DNA of 19,028 nucleotides from Bacteroidales bacterium (GTDB taxonomy: Bacteria > Bacteroidota > Bacteroidia > Bacteroidales > P3): assembly GCA_017618625.1 (NCBI GenBank), contig JAFZTV010000028.1, positions 1-19,028 on the forward strand, read 5' to 3'. Every line of letters begins with the position of its first letter. Within the stretch, counting starts at the first letter, position 1. Positions 1 through 7,852 of the stretch are shown piece after piece. Below the pieces are notes generated by a model. It did not search any database, had not been told where the DNA came from, and saw only the letters and a program-made list of their open reading frames with translations. Position numbers and translations under genes: made by a program.

Positions 1-454
1 GGCTCTGCAACGACTCGTACTCACCTTTGCGGCAGTAAGCCAGATTCTTGCGTTCGGGTTTATAGGCGGCGCTCTCGTAGCAGTAGATGGGGATGTTCAG
101 CTCCTCGCCGAGACGTTTGCCCAGCTTGTGGGCATATTCTACCACCTCATCCATGGTGATGTTGCTCACCGGAATGAGCGGACAGACGTCGGTGGCACCC
201 TGACGCGGATGGGCGCCGTGATGCTGACGCATATCTATCAGTTCGGCTGCCTTCTGCACCACTCGGTAAGCGGCTTCGCACACCTGCTCGGGCTCACCGA
301 CAAAGGTGATGACCGTGCGGTTGGTGGTGGCACCCGGATCGACGTCGAGCAGCTTTACGCCTTCGACTTTCTCTATCTCTGCAGTCACCTGGTTGATGAC
401 ATTCATGTCGCGTCCTTCGCTGATGTTGGGGACACATTCAATAAGCTGTTTCAT
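1..454 (-). CDS. ftcD: Glutamate formimidoyltransferase, N-terminal part (runs off left edge)
   Basis: Transfers the formimino group of N-formimino-L-glutamate, the end product of histidine breakdown, to tetrahydrofolate. The visible 151 residues start MKQLIECVPNISEGR, the family's N-terminal signature. The catalytic segment HHGAHPR follows, with His82 at the position of the catalytic histidine of mammalian FTCD; GATDVCPLIPVSNITMDE comes next. Gln85 sits where Met or Phe is more usual. The start is the ATG at 454-452, directly before the conserved N-terminus, after an A-rich leader with no Shine-Dalgarno site. The C-terminal part lies outside the window, so whether a cyclodeaminase domain is fused cannot be judged. 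No hut genes are visible on this side. Identification is firm. Confidence 0.95.
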   Translation of the reverse strand, partial: MKQLIECVPNISEGRDMNVINQVTAEIEKVEGVKLLDVDPGATTNRTVITFVGEPEQVCEAAYRVVQKAAELIDMRQHHGAHPRQGATDVCPLIPVSNITMDEVVEYAHKLGKRLGEELNIPIYCYESAAYKPERKNLAYCRKGEYESLQS

Positions 455-474
455 GGTGAATTTATGTTGTTATG

Positions 475-502
475 TTTTAAGTTTCAAGTTTTTAGCTCCA
501 AG
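475..502. repeat. Heptad repeat array A (4 units, TTTTAAG type)
   Basis: Four consecutive 7-bp units of the type TTTTAAG, TTTCAAG, TTTTTAG and CTCCAAG fill the gap between the thioredoxin-like gene and ftcD. It is one of at least eight 7-bp-period arrays in the window. Any function is unknown. Confidence 0.6.
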
Positions 503-555
503 TTAGCTGCCGACGGACGACTGCTGGCTTTCATTGCCGCGACCGCTAATAGCAC

Positions 556-1032
556 CTATTTCAGCGTCGTCACCGCTTTCTCTGTCCAGTTTAACAAAAA
601 CTCCGACACCTTCTTCTCGCTGTAGCCTTTGCCCTCCTCGAGGTAGGCGCTGTTTTGTATGTGTATCGGCCTGCCCTCGCGGTCGAGTATGACGAACACC
701 GGAAATCCGAACCGTGCGGGGTTGGCGAGACGTTTCATTGCCTTGGGGTTCTTATTCCCCTTCGACCAATTGACGTGGATATAGACGAAATTCTCGTCGA
801 TAATCTTGTGCACGGCGGCGTTGGTGTCGGCATATTCGGCAAACCTGATGCACCACGGGCACCAGTTGCCGCCCACCTGGCAAAGCACATACTTGCCTTC
901 CTCGGCGGCTTTCTTCACCGCGTTGTCAATCTGCTCCATCGCATTGAGATTCTCGTCGTAGGGCTTTCTCTGCGCATACGCCGAGACCTGCAGGGCAAAA
1001 AGTGCGACAAGCACAAGGATTGTTTTCTTCAT
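556..1032 (-). CDS. Secreted thioredoxin-like protein with CPWC motif
   Basis: 158 residues. An N-terminal signal peptide (about residues 1-20, ending VSAYA before Q21) points to export to the periplasm. The body is a thioredoxin fold with the redox motif C58-P-W-C61 in GGNWCPWCIRF and a likely cis-proline at P111 (GFPVFVILDREGRP). This resembles the Thioredoxin_7/DUF255-like group of small thioredoxins rather than classical CGPC thioredoxin. It probably acts as a disulfide reductase or thiol-handling protein; its partner is unknown. Its ATG overlaps the stop of the lipoate ligase gene by 4 bp (ATGA, 1029-1032), so the two are very likely co-transcribed and translationally coupled. The stop is followed by a short gap with heptad array A before ftcD. 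Confidence 0.85.
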   Translation of the reverse strand: MKKTILVLVALFALQVSAYAQRKPYDENLNAMEQIDNAVKKAAEEGKYVLCQVGGNWCPWCIRFAEYADTNAAVHKIIDENFVYIHVNWSKGNKNPKAMKRLANPARFGFPVFVILDREGRPIHIQNSAYLEEGKGYSEKKVSEFLLNWTEKAVTTLK

Positions 1033-1976
1033 AGTTTTTCGTTGACAAGATTCAAAATATCGTTGATTATCGGCTGCCCGTCTGACTCTGGGCGTTCACC
1101 GCTTAATATCAGCCGCTTCGCCTTCTCCACCGCCTCTACATCCAATGCGTCGCTGGCAATCTGACAATCTATTATCTTCGACCCCTCCTTCAGAAGCGAC
1201 ACCTCGACCGCACCCCAGCCGAACGAGCCGTTGCAGGTCGATTTGAACTCACGCCACTTGCCGAAACGCCACTCATCGCTAGCGTAGAAATCGCGCCGCT
1301 GACGTACCGCATCGACATTCGACAGCTCGCAGAAATCGACCACTTCCGACCTCTGGCCGTATTCCTTCTCGAAAGCCTCAACAATACGCGGCATAAGGCT
1401 CTCCACCGTGATGTCCGCCAATTCGCTGAGGTTCACAACACGGCTCTCCACCGACTTCACCCCATGCTTCATCAGCTTGGAGACGTTGGGAGTGAGATAG
1501 CGCCGTAGGCACTCGATGTCGGTCTTTATCATGATGGTGCCGTGATGCAGCGCGGCGGTGCTGTTCTTGTGGAATGCGCTGCCCGAGAACTTGCGTCCCT
1601 CGCACTGCATGTCGTTACGACCGCTCACCTCCGCTTTAATACCGTAGGTGGCCAATGCAGCGGCTATCACACCGAAGTTGCGCTGGATGTCAGACATCGC
1701 CGCAGGGCTCACGAAGGTGAAGTTTAAGTTCTCCACATCATGATACACGGCGCCACCGCCGGTGGTGCGCCTCATAAGGTGTCCCCCCTCCCCTTCCAGC
1801 AAATCTACGTTACATTCGGCAAACGGGTTCTGGTTCTGACCAATCACCACCGTGCGCTCGTTCCTCCAAAGGTAGCACACCATGCAACCATCTTCGCAAT
1901 GCTGAAACAACCAATCCTCAACCGCAAGGTTGAGAAACGGCTCAAATGAATTGCTTATGATGGTTTTAAGTTTCAT
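1029..1976 (-). CDS. lplA: Lipoate-protein ligase A
   Basis: Activates free lipoate with ATP and attaches it to the lysine of lipoyl domains such as glycine cleavage H protein and 2-oxoacid dehydrogenase E2. The 315-residue product carries the family signature RRTTGGGAVYHD (residues 69-80) and the nucleotide/lipoate-contacting lysine in GRKFSGSAF (K129). A C-terminal accessory domain follows, and the length fits bacterial LplA of about 330 residues. I chose the ATG at 1976-1974 (MKLKTIISNSFEPFLNLAVE). An in-frame TTG at 1985 would add three residues and cannot be excluded. The gene overlaps the thioredoxin-like gene downstream by 4 bp. gcvP is encoded further upstream on the same strand, and the H protein of that system is a plausible target (inference). 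Confidence 0.93.
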   Translation of the reverse strand: MKLKTIISNSFEPFLNLAVEDWLFQHCEDGCMVCYLWRNERTVVIGQNQNPFAECNVDLLEGEGGHLMRRTTGGGAVYHDVENLNFTFVSPAAMSDIQRNFGVIAAALATYGIKAEVSGRNDMQCEGRKFSGSAFHKNSTAALHHGTIMIKTDIECLRRYLTPNVSKLMKHGVKSVESRVVNLSELADITVESLMPRIVEAFEKEYGQRSEVVDFCELSNVDAVRQRRDFYASDEWRFGKWREFKSTCNGSFGWGAVEVSLLKEGSKIIDCQIASDALDVEAVEKAKRLILSGERPESDGQPIINDILNLVNEKL

Positions 1977-2004
1977 ATTTATCAAATCACATCGGTCAAT
2001 TTTA

Positions 2005-2039
2005 AAGTCTCAGGTCACTAGTCACAGATCACTGGTCAC
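2005..2039. repeat. Heptad repeat array B (5 units, NRGTCAC type)
   Basis: Five 7-bp units of consensus NRGTCAC (for example AGGTCAC, TAGTCAC, AGATCAC, TGGTCAC) occupy most of the gap between the porQ stop (2045-2047) and the lplA start. The array begins about 5 bp past the porQ stop. Read on the minus strand, each GTCAC core gives GTGAC, which contains TGA. Confidence 0.65.
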
Positions 2040-2044
2040 AAGAT

Positions 2045-3100
2045 TCACCTCTTCTTCATAAACCGTTCCAGATTGGTCGTAAGGGTGAAATAGTTGGGTG
2101 CCTGCATCAGGTGGTAGTTATTCCTTGCGTAAGAGAATTCAAACCCCTTTATCTTCAGCCCTATTCCGTAGGAGAAACCGCTGGTGTTGAATCCGCTGCT
2201 CGCCTGCATCTCTCGCATCTGACGGTAGTTGTAGCCGAAGCGCAGGAAGACCACCTTGCCTATGTTCAGCTCCACGCCTGCCAGCACATGCCGTCCCGCG
2301 TTGTCAAAAAATTTCGCCGCACCGCTGCGTTTCGTCACCTCACCCGTGAACGGGTCGGTTGTTGACGACGGGTTGTACATATCCTCGTACATCAGGTTCC
2401 ACTGCTGCAGCTCTGTGATGGCGAAGAAGAATCTGAACGGAGCGTTCTTCAGCTTGTACGACAGCGACGCGCTTATCTCAAACGGCGTCCAGTCGGTCTT
2501 TGCCTGGTTGAAGAAGAACTGCGCACCCACGTTGCGTCCTATGGCTGTGGCTGCGAAACGACGGTTGGGGCTCACATACGACGCAGCCATATCGAAGGCG
2601 ATTGCCAGCGCCGTATAGGATTCGTATTGCGAGATTGTGGGCTTTGCGCTCACTCCGAACGAGAAGCTCGAATCAATCTTGAAACCCCAGCTGAGGATTG
2701 CCGACACGTCCAAGGCGTAGAAATGCCCCGTTGAGTTGTCGTACTCGTCGTAGCCATTGAAAATGCCGTAGTTGTGGTATTTGAACGAGGCAGCGAAAAC
2801 GCCAGGACGACCGAAGTCCCTCGCATAAGACACCTGCCCTATTCCGACATAGTTGAACAGCGCCACATAATTGAACGATAAATTGTTGTGCATCTCAGGG
2901 CTCAGCATCGAGGGGTTGTCAACCGCCAGCACCAGGTCGCCGTCGGCCAACGGAAGATAATCGAAGCCGAGACCAGCCGAACGCGCCGATGCCGTCATGT
3001 CGAGCACCGAAAGGTTGTTCATTCCAGCCACCTGCGATACCGCCCGCTGAGCGGGCAGCATCGCAAGCAACAGGGCTGTTATGAAAACCCGAGGTTTCAT
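2045..3100 (-). CDS. porQ: Type IX secretion system protein PorQ
   Basis: 351 residues. A signal peptide (MKPRVFITALLLAMLPAQRA, cleavage near SQ) is followed by a membrane beta-barrel-like sequence of alternating aromatic and small residues, as in the FadL/PorV/PorQ group. The start of the mature part (LDMTASARSAGLGFDYLPLA, then NPSMLSPEMHNNLSFNY) and the NYGIFNGYDEYDNSTGHFYA stretch match my memory of PorQ. In the T9SS, PorQ is an outer-membrane protein associated with PorZ in the attachment complex that anchors cargo at the surface. I chose the ATG at 3100-3098 because it opens the signal peptide; a longer reading from 3148 adds an unlikely non-signal segment. No other T9SS component lies in the window, but two T9SS cargo proteins do (12533-15812). 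Confidence 0.8.
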   Translation of the reverse strand: MKPRVFITALLLAMLPAQRAVSQVAGMNNLSVLDMTASARSAGLGFDYLPLADGDLVLAVDNPSMLSPEMHNNLSFNYVALFNYVGIGQVSYARDFGRPGVFAASFKYHNYGIFNGYDEYDNSTGHFYALDVSAILSWGFKIDSSFSFGVSAKPTISQYESYTALAIAFDMAASYVSPNRRFAATAIGRNVGAQFFFNQAKTDWTPFEISASLSYKLKNAPFRFFFAITELQQWNLMYEDMYNPSSTTDPFTGEVTKRSGAAKFFDNAGRHVLAGVELNIGKVVFLRFGYNYRQMREMQASSGFNTSGFSYGIGLKIKGFEFSYARNNYHLMQAPNYFTLTTNLERFMKKR

Positions 3101-3186
3101 TGTGTTGATGTTTGCTTCAATGCTTGAGCAAATGATTGCGTCAGCCACTCACACAATCCCACAATCAAGCACTTATGCAATCACAT

Positions 3187-4434
3187 TCACTTTTTATTAC
3201 GTTCATGCCTCATCAGGTGACTCGGCTCGAGTGCCATGCGGTCGGTCTCAAGCAGCGAAGCCACACCCTCTTCCACGCGGCGTTTCTGCTGGCATGCCTC
3301 GCAGTGGCATTCCTCGTGGTATTCGCGCGGCTCGGTGTAGGTGGTAATCACACCCTCGAAGTTGCGCAGAATTACCTTGTCGGGGCTCTGCGATATGACA
3401 TATTGCGGCATCACCGGTGTCTTTCCGCCACCGCCGGGAGCGTCCACCACGAAGGTCGGCACAGCGTATCCGCTGGTATGGCCACGCAGGTTCTCGATAA
3501 TCTCGATACCCTTGCTGACGGGCGTGCGGAAATGTTCCAAACCCATCGAAAGGTCGCACTGATAGACATAGTACGGACGCACGCGGTTACGCACCAGCTC
3601 GTGCATCAGTTTCTTCATGACGTGCACGCAGTCGTTCACACCGCGCAGCAGCACCGTCTGGTTACCCAGAGGTATGCCCGAGTCGGCCAGCATCGCCAAA
3701 GCGTGTTCGGCTTCGGGAGTGAACTCGTTGGGGTGGTTGAAATGCGTGTTCATCCAGATTGGATGATATTTTTTCAGCATGTTGCACAGCTCCGGGGTTA
3801 TGCGCTGCGGGCACACAACCGGAGTGCGGCTGCCCAGACGCACTATCTCAACATGCGGTATGGCGCGCAGGCGCTTGATGATATATTCCAGTTTCTCGTC
3901 GCTCACCATCAGGCAGTCGCCGCCGCTCAACAGAACGTCTCTCACCTGCGGAGTCTTTTCGATATAGGCGATGCACTTCTCGATGCGCTCGGCCGGGCTC
4001 TCGTCGTCCTTCTGGCCGGCAAAACGACGGCGTGTACAGTGACGGCAGTACATCGAGCACATGTCGGTGATGAGGAACAGAACTCTGTCTGGATAACGGT
4101 GAGTAAGTCCCGGAGCCGGCGAATCCTCGTCCTCATGCAGCGGGTCGTTCAAGTCGGCAGGAGCGATGTTGCACTCCTCGCCGGCCGGGATGGCCTGACG
4201 GCGGATGGGGTCAAACGGGTCGTTTGGGTCGATAAGACTCAGATAGTACGGCGTAATAGCCATACGGAACTTCGCCAAAGCCTTCTTGATACCCTCTGCC
4301 TCATCGGGTGAGAATGTGAAGTACTTGCTCAGCTGCTCGTAAGTCTCGATACGGTTCTTTACTTGCCATTTCCAGTCGTTCCACTGGGCGTCAGTAACCT
4401 CGGGGAACAGTTCTTTTCTACGGTTTACTTTCAT
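3187..4434 (-). CDS. kamA: Lysine 2,3-aminomutase (radical SAM, PLP)
   Basis: Interconverts L-lysine and L-beta-lysine using S-adenosylmethionine, a [4Fe-4S] cluster and PLP; this is the first step of lysine fermentation. The 415-residue protein is close to clostridial KamA along its whole length. It has the radical-SAM cluster motif C126-SMY-C130-RH-C133, LLSGGDCLMVSDE, the PLP-lysine segment VVDAPGGGGKTPVMP (lysine near residue 338), YQCDLSMGL with the zinc cysteine near 269, and the C-terminal zinc cysteines in CHCEAC. The start MKVNRRKELFPEVTDAQWND aligns with the clostridial N-terminus. It lies 33 bp downstream of gcvP and is probably co-transcribed with it. The other lysine-fermentation genes (kamDE, kdd, kce, kal) are not seen. 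Without them a beta-lysine osmolyte role remains possible. Confidence 0.94.
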   Translation of the reverse strand: MKVNRRKELFPEVTDAQWNDWKWQVKNRIETYEQLSKYFTFSPDEAEGIKKALAKFRMAITPYYLSLIDPNDPFDPIRRQAIPAGEECNIAPADLNDPLHEDEDSPAPGLTHRYPDRVLFLITDMCSMYCRHCTRRRFAGQKDDESPAERIEKCIAYIEKTPQVRDVLLSGGDCLMVSDEKLEYIIKRLRAIPHVEIVRLGSRTPVVCPQRITPELCNMLKKYHPIWMNTHFNHPNEFTPEAEHALAMLADSGIPLGNQTVLLRGVNDCVHVMKKLMHELVRNRVRPYYVYQCDLSMGLEHFRTPVSKGIEIIENLRGHTSGYAVPTFVVDAPGGGGKTPVMPQYVISQSPDKVILRNFEGVITTYTEPREYHEECHCEACQQKRRVEEGVASLLETDRMALEPSHLMRHERNKK

Positions 4435-4467
4435 GTTATACTATTATATTTGTTTTATTTTCGTTGA

Positions 4468-7323
4468 CTATTCTTCTGCGGGCCAGACGGGCTGCAGGTT
4501 GCGGTCGCCGTAGGCGTCGTCTATCTTGCTGATTGTCGGCCAGTACTTGTCTTCGTGCGGCATCGGGAAGGCGGCAATCTGACGGCTATAAGGATAGTTC
4601 CACTCATCGGCGCAGACGACCTGCATGGTGTGTGGTGCGTTGGCGATGGGGTTGTTCTTCTCCTCGTATTTTCCGGTCATGATGTCGTCAATCTCCTGAC
4701 GGATGCTTATCATAGCGTCGCAGAAACGGTCAAGCTCGCTCAAAGGCTCGCTCTCTGTGGGTTCGACCATGAGGGTGTTGTGCACGGGGAAAGCCACCGT
4801 GGGAGCGTGGAAACCGTAGTCGTCGAGACGGCGTGCGATGTCGCCTACGCTGACCTTGAGGCTGTACTCGTTGAAATCGACAATCATCTCGTGGCCGCAC
4901 ATGCCGTTCTTGTTGGTATAGAGTATCTTGTAGTATTTTTGCAGACGAGCGCGCAGGTAGTTGGCGTTCAAGATGGCGTGCTTGGTAGCCTCGGTCAGGC
5001 CGTTGCCGCCGAGCATCAGCAGGTAGCCGTAGGTGATGGGGAACAGCAGCGCGTTGCCGAACGGAGCGGCAGCCATCGCATTGCCCTTCGAGCCTCCGAC
5101 CTTGTAGATGCAGTGCTTGGGCAGGAAGTCAAGCAGCTTCTCGCTGACAGCGATAGGACCGACTCCGGCGCCGCCGCCACCGTGAGGGCCTGCGAAGGTC
5201 TTGTGAAGGTTGAGGTGGCAGACGTCGGCACCCATACGGCCCGGCGAGGTGATTCCCACCTGTGCGTTCATGTTGGCTCCGTCCATATATACCAATGCGC
5301 CGGCGGCGTGGATGATGTCCACGATTTCGAGGATGCCCTCTTCGAAGGCGCCGTGGGTGGAAGGATAGGTTATCATGATGCAGCTGAGGTTGTCCTTATA
5401 CTGCGCCACTTTCTCTTTCAAGTCGTTGATATCCACATCGCCGCGCTCGTCGCATTTCACAACCACCACCGTCATGCCGGCCTTGGCGGCTGAAGCGGGG
5501 TTGGTGCCGTGAGCAGAAGCGGGGATGAGACAGACGTTGCGCTGCGGGTTGCCGTTGGCAATGTGGTAGTTGCGGATGACAGTCAAGCCGCTGTACTCTC
5601 CGGCCGAACCCGAGTTGGGCTGGAGCGACACACCTGCGAAGCCTGTGATGATGGCCAGCATCTGCTCCATCTCCTTGATCATCTGCAGCGAGCCTTCGGC
5701 CTGGTCAATCGGCGCGAAGGGGTGCATGCCAGCGAAATGGGTCCAGCTCAACGGCAGCATCTCGGCTGCGGCGTTGAGCTTCATAGTGCAGCTTCCCAGC
5801 GGTATCATGGCGCGGTTGAGACTGAGGTCTTTCACCTCCAGCTTCTTCATGTAGCGCATCATCTCGGTTTCATTGTGATACTTGTTGAATACGCTGTGTG
5901 TCAAATATTTCGAGGTACGTTTCAGGTTCTCGGGTATTGAGCAGATGTCGGTGCAGCAGGACGAGCCGTTGCAGTGGAGCAGTTCGGGTTCCTTGCCTGC
6001 GGCCTTGGCGAGAACGGTGATGATGGCGTTGATGTCGTCCTTCGAGGTTGTCTCGTCGAGGCTGATGCCGATGCAATCCTCACAGATATAGCGGAAGTTG
6101 ATTTCGTGTTCAACAGCCACTTTCTTCACCACGTCGGTCTTCACGGGGCACTGCAGTGCGAGCGTATCGAAGAATACGCGGTTGTGCTGTTTGTAACCGT
6201 ATTTCTCAAGTTCCTTGGCGAGTACAGTGGCCTGGGCGTGCATGTTGGCGGCGATGCGGCGGATGCCTTCGGGGCCGTGCCATGCGGCATAGAAACCGCT
6301 CATGATGGCCTGCAGGGCCGATGCGGTGCAGATGTTCGAGGTGGCTTTCTCGCGCTTGATGTGCTGCTCACGCATTCCAAGGGCCATACGCAGAGCCTTG
6401 TTGCCCTTGACATCGACGCTCCAGCCGATGATACGGCCGGGGAACGAACGCTTGAAGGCCTCGGTGACGGCGAAGAAACCTGCGTGCGGGCCGCCGAATC
6501 CCATCGGCAAACCGAAACGCTGGTTGCAGCCGAATGCGCAGTCGGCGCCCATCTCGCCGGGGGTTTTCAGCAGGGCGAGTGCCATAAGGTCGGTGGCCAT
6601 GCCGACAAAGATGCCGAGCTCGTGGGCCTTGGCTATGAAGTCGGTGTAGTCGTTCACCTCGCCAAACTGGTCGGGATACTGCACGACGGCGCCGAAGAAG
6701 GTGTTGTCGAGCTGAATCTCTGCGGGTTTGCCTGTGACAATCTCAATTCCGCGCGGAGCGGCGTTGGTGTGCATCACGTCGAGAGTCTGCGGGAAGATGC
6801 GCTCGTCCACGAAAATCTTGTGTACGTTGTCCTTCACGGCCTGACGGCTGCGTGAGTTGTAGAACATAATCATGCACTCACCGCCGGCGGTTGCCTCGTC
6901 GAGCAGCGATGCGTTGGCAAGCGGAAGACCCGTCATGTCGCTCACCATCGTCTGGTAAGTCATCAAGGCCTCGAGGCGGCCCTGGCTGATCTCTGTCTGA
7001 TATGGCGTGTAGGCAGTGTACCACCCGGCGTTCTCAAACACGTTGCGCTGGATGACGGCCGGGGTGATGGTGCCGTAGTAGCCCATACCGATGTAGGTCT
7101 TGAAGAGCTTGTTTTTCTGAGCCAGAGAGCGGCAGCGGTTCAGAAACTCATATTCGTTGATGCCGTCGGCTATAGGCATCGGTTTGTCGAGACGGATGGA
7201 GGCGGGCACAGCCTTCTCAATCAGTTCGTCCATCGAAGCGACGCCGATGGTTTTGAGCATTTTTTCCTCGTCGGAAGCATTCGACACACCATTGTGTCGC
7301 GGAGTGAAATTGTTGCTAATCAT
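4468..7323 (-). CDS. gcvP: Glycine dehydrogenase (decarboxylating), fused P protein
   Basis: P protein of the glycine cleavage system. It decarboxylates glycine with PLP and passes the aminomethyl group to the lipoyl arm of H protein; the T and L proteins complete release of NH3, CO2 and methylene-THF. The 951 residues contain both halves in one chain. The N-terminal half has IGMGYYGTITPAVIQRNVFE, WYTAYTPYQTEISQGRLEAL and LDEATAGGECM. The C-terminal half has SCTMKLNAAAEM, the glycine-rich GGGGAGVGPIAV and the PLP lysine K708 in HLNLHKTFAGPHG. Length and lysine position match the E. coli enzyme. I chose the ATG at 7323-7321 (MISNNFTPRHNG); the reading upstream from 7383 crosses the promoter. 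kamA follows after 33 bp. gcvT and gcvH are not in the window. Confidence 0.96.
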   Translation of the reverse strand: MISNNFTPRHNGVSNASDEEKMLKTIGVASMDELIEKAVPASIRLDKPMPIADGINEYEFLNRCRSLAQKNKLFKTYIGMGYYGTITPAVIQRNVFENAGWYTAYTPYQTEISQGRLEALMTYQTMVSDMTGLPLANASLLDEATAGGECMIMFYNSRSRQAVKDNVHKIFVDERIFPQTLDVMHTNAAPRGIEIVTGKPAEIQLDNTFFGAVVQYPDQFGEVNDYTDFIAKAHELGIFVGMATDLMALALLKTPGEMGADCAFGCNQRFGLPMGFGGPHAGFFAVTEAFKRSFPGRIIGWSVDVKGNKALRMALGMREQHIKREKATSNICTASALQAIMSGFYAAWHGPEGIRRIAANMHAQATVLAKELEKYGYKQHNRVFFDTLALQCPVKTDVVKKVAVEHEINFRYICEDCIGISLDETTSKDDINAIITVLAKAAGKEPELLHCNGSSCCTDICSIPENLKRTSKYLTHSVFNKYHNETEMMRYMKKLEVKDLSLNRAMIPLGSCTMKLNAAAEMLPLSWTHFAGMHPFAPIDQAEGSLQMIKEMEQMLAIITGFAGVSLQPNSGSAGEYSGLTVIRNYHIANGNPQRNVCLIPASAHGTNPASAAKAGMTVVVVKCDERGDVDINDLKEKVAQYKDNLSCIMITYPSTHGAFEEGILEIVDIIHAAGALVYMDGANMNAQVGITSPGRMGADVCHLNLHKTFAGPHGGGGAGVGPIAVSEKLLDFLPKHCIYKVGGSKGNAMAAAPFGNALLFPITYGYLLMLGGNGLTEATKHAILNANYLRARLQKYYKILYTNKNGMCGHEMIVDFNEYSLKVSVGDIARRLDDYGFHAPTVAFPVHNTLMVEPTESEPLSELDRFCDAMISIRQEIDDIMTGKYEEKNNPIANAPHTMQVVCADEWNYPYSRQIAAFPMPHEDKYWPTISKIDDAYGDRNLQPVWPAEE

Positions 7324-7369
7324 ATTATTATTATATTGTTTTTGTTTTGTTCTACAAAATAACAGGCTA

Positions 7370-7377
7370 CAAAGATA
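7370..7377 (-). promoter_or_regulatory. Promoter -7 box for gcvP-kamA
   Basis: On the minus strand this reads TATCTTTG, an exact match to the Bacteroidota -7 consensus TAnnTTTG, about 47 bp before the gcvP ATG. I see no good TTTG -33 box at the expected distance, so the call rests on the -7 box and its position. The leader that follows is A/T-rich, as is usual in this phylum. Confidence 0.6.
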
Positions 7378-7472
7378 CAACAATTTTTAATAATCCAGCC
7401 GACCTCCGACCGCCAATTTCTGACCTTTTATAAACAATCCGCACAACCATTGTGAATATCCCCCTGCACTCA

Positions 7473-7592
7473 CAACATACAACCACAGGCAACCCACAAC
7501 ATACAACCACAGCCAACCCACAACATACAACCACCGCCAACCTTCAACATACAACCACAGCCAACCCACAACATACAACCACAGGCAATCCC
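7473..7592. repeat. 24-bp tandem repeat, 5 copies
   Basis: Five contiguous 24-bp units at 7473, 7497, 7521, 7545 and 7569. Each begins CAACATACAACCAC and ends with a CAACCCA-like segment; copies differ at only a few positions, most in units 3 and 5. Inside each unit a CAAC word recurs at 7-bp and 10-bp steps. There are no spacers, so this is a minisatellite and not a CRISPR array. It lies between the gcvP promoter and the DUF6266 promoter. Confidence 0.85.
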
Positions 7593-7711
7593 CAAAACCC
7601 CACCACCGACCCCCATACGACTCATCCTTAGCTCTGTCATAGACCTAACATAGACTTGATATATCCAGCCACCACATCTACAACAACTTACAATCAACCC
7701 AAAAACAAACC

Positions 7712-7743
7712 CTTGCACAATCCAACAAAAATCCCTACCTTTG
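7712..7743 (+). promoter_or_regulatory. Bacteroidota-type promoter for the DUF6266 gene
   Basis: CTTG at 7712-7715 (one mismatch to the -33 box TTTG) and TACCTTTG at 7736-7743 (exact TAnnTTTG) are separated by 20 bp, the usual spacing. Transcription would start near 7750, giving a leader of about 100 nt that ends in heptad array C. Confidence 0.72.
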
Positions 7744-7810
7744 CACCCAACATTCATCCAATCTCCACACCCAAAATCGACCCCACACAGCTCACAAAAC
7801 ACACATTTGT

Positions 7811-7845
7811 CTAATCACTAATCACTAATCACTAATCACCAATCA
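7811..7845. repeat. Heptad repeat array C (CTAATCA x4, CCAATCA x1)
   Basis: Four perfect CTAATCA units and one CCAATCA unit end 7 bp before the DUF6266 start codon, so the array would lie in the mRNA leader at the ribosome-docking region. The forward unit contains TAA, and its reverse complement TGATTAG contains TGA and TAG. Confidence 0.8.
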
Positions 7846-7852
7846 CAACGCC

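Noticed and set aside
3136..4311. Long plus-strand open frame opposite kamA
   Set aside because: It is the antisense of a gene with a full-length match to lysine 2,3-aminomutase; the peptide has no recognisable features.
4555..6855. Several long plus-strand frames opposite gcvP
   Set aside because: gcvP is uninterrupted and conserved through this stretch; the antisense frames lack starts with context and any family motif.
7324..7369. Glycine riboswitch upstream of gcvP
   Set aside because: The leader is only about 45 nt, A/T-rich and without any glycine aptamer motif.
7473..7592. CRISPR array
   Set aside because: The 24-bp units are contiguous with no spacers, and no cas genes are present.
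7387..7802. Minus-strand reading frames with repeated YVVGWLWL or GCMLWV peptides
   Set aside because: They are translations of the 24-bp tandem repeat (8 codons per unit), with no start context or homology, and lie in a C-rich non-coding stretch.
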